Positions 5,644 to 6,099 of a DNA stretch of 6,099 bases are shown in pieces. The position numbers and the translations under genes are program-made. How positions within the stretch are numbered: the first letter of the stretch is position 1; each line of letters starts with the position of its first letter. The stretch spans positions 1-6,099 of the forward strand of contig JAOUFP010000196.1 of the NCBI GenBank assembly GCA_029858145.1, given 5' to 3'. The notes under the pieces are model-generated. The model did not search any database, had not been told where the DNA came from, and saw only the letters and a program-made list of their open reading frames with translations. The stretch comes from Nitrospirota bacterium (GTDB lineage: Bacteria > Nitrospirota > Thermodesulfovibrionia > Thermodesulfovibrionales > UBA6898).

Positions 5644-6099
5644 AAAAGCTGTATCTTTATTTTTCTCTTCTGAGCATCATGCCTGCTCTGATTTGGACGG
5701 GCGGCGCAGAAAGTCAGTTCAGGTTTGTCTATTACTTGGTAATGGTCCTGTTCATTCCTCTTTTGAACTCGAACGCAATGCTGCGGGCGGCCTGGGCGTT
5801 TAGTATCCTCTATGCCGTGCTTCCTTTTTTGAAGGCCGGTGAATACCCTTTTTATACCATTACAATAAATGCAGCATCTTTTATGATGATGGCGGTTGCT
5901 TCAGGGCGCCTTGCGGACACTGTAAGGAAAGACAGAGATGCTCTTCAGAGGAAAAGCGATATTTTTCTCAGACTGACAAATACCCTCAACCTGCAGATCA
6001 TGAACCTCCAGTCGACAGTCGACTCTCTTAAAGAAGCGTACTTGCAGTCGCAGGAATCCGACAAAAACAAGACATTTTTTATATCCAATGTTTCTCATG
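5640..6099 (+). CDS. Membrane sensor histidine kinase, C-terminus cut off at the H-box
   Basis: The ATG at 5640 overlaps the stop of the receiver gene (ATGA), which indicates translational coupling. The 153 visible residues contain four hydrophobic segments, about 5-20, 29-43, 47-64 and 71-88, joined by very short loops. There is therefore no sizeable periplasmic sensor domain. A charged, heptad-rich helix follows (about 90-145), consistent with a signalling coiled coil into the dimerisation domain. The sequence ends in NKTFFISNVSH at 143-153, the start of a HisKA H-box; the final complete codon (6096-6098) is the expected phospho-accepting histidine. The HATPase domain, and any further receiver, lie beyond the window. 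The ligand is unknown; with this topology a membrane-borne or lipophilic cue, or a partner protein, is possible. It probably phosphorylates the adjacent receiver. Confidence 0.9.
   Translation, partial: MKKLYLYFSLLSIMPALIWTGGAESQFRFVYYLVMVLFIPLLNSNAMLRAAWAFSILYAVLPFLKAGEYPFYTITINAASFMMMAVASGRLADTVRKDRDALQRKSDIFLRLTNTLNLQIMNLQSTVDSLKEAYLQSQESDKNKTFFISNVSH

Overview
The window looks like ordinary chromosomal DNA of a Gram-negative bacterium. It has an RND efflux permease with its periplasmic adaptor, a lipoprotein signal, a DUF72 protein, an Smr protein and a two-component pair. The protein style (long Smr N-terminal extension, stand-alone receiver next to a short membrane kinase) would fit Nitrospirota or the former Deltaproteobacteria. 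That placement is an impression, not something the sequence proves.

Layout. Positions 1-2631 on the minus strand hold a two-gene efflux operon: an adaptor (1507-2631) followed after 17 bases by an RND permease of the HAE1/MexI type (1-1489, cut by the left edge). Positions 2632-2847 are a divergent intergenic region. From 2848 everything is on the plus strand: a DUF72/YecE-like TIM-barrel protein (2848-3738), an unrecognised small lipoprotein (3853-4374), an Smr-domain protein (4466-5116), a single-domain response regulator (about 5275-5643, non-ATG start), and a membrane histidine kinase (5640-6099) that overlaps the regulator by 4 bases and is cut by the right edge just after its phospho-accepting histidine.

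How the genes work together. The adaptor and permease form the inner-membrane and periplasmic parts of a tripartite drug/solvent exporter. The outer-membrane channel and any regulator are not in view. The receiver and kinase are translationally coupled and probably form one phosphorelay, with output elsewhere. The DUF72, lipoprotein and Smr genes are separated by gaps of about 90-115 bases and have their own promoter-like sequences, so they are neighbours rather than an obvious operon.

There are no RNA genes, insertion sequences or CRISPR arrays that I can see, and no gene-free stretch above 300 bases. I found no clear new system. The best second-look items are a near-identical 31-base AT-rich box directly in front of both the DUF72 and lipoprotein genes, the apparently leader-poor starts of DUF72 and the receiver, and the minimal four-helix sensor kinase.
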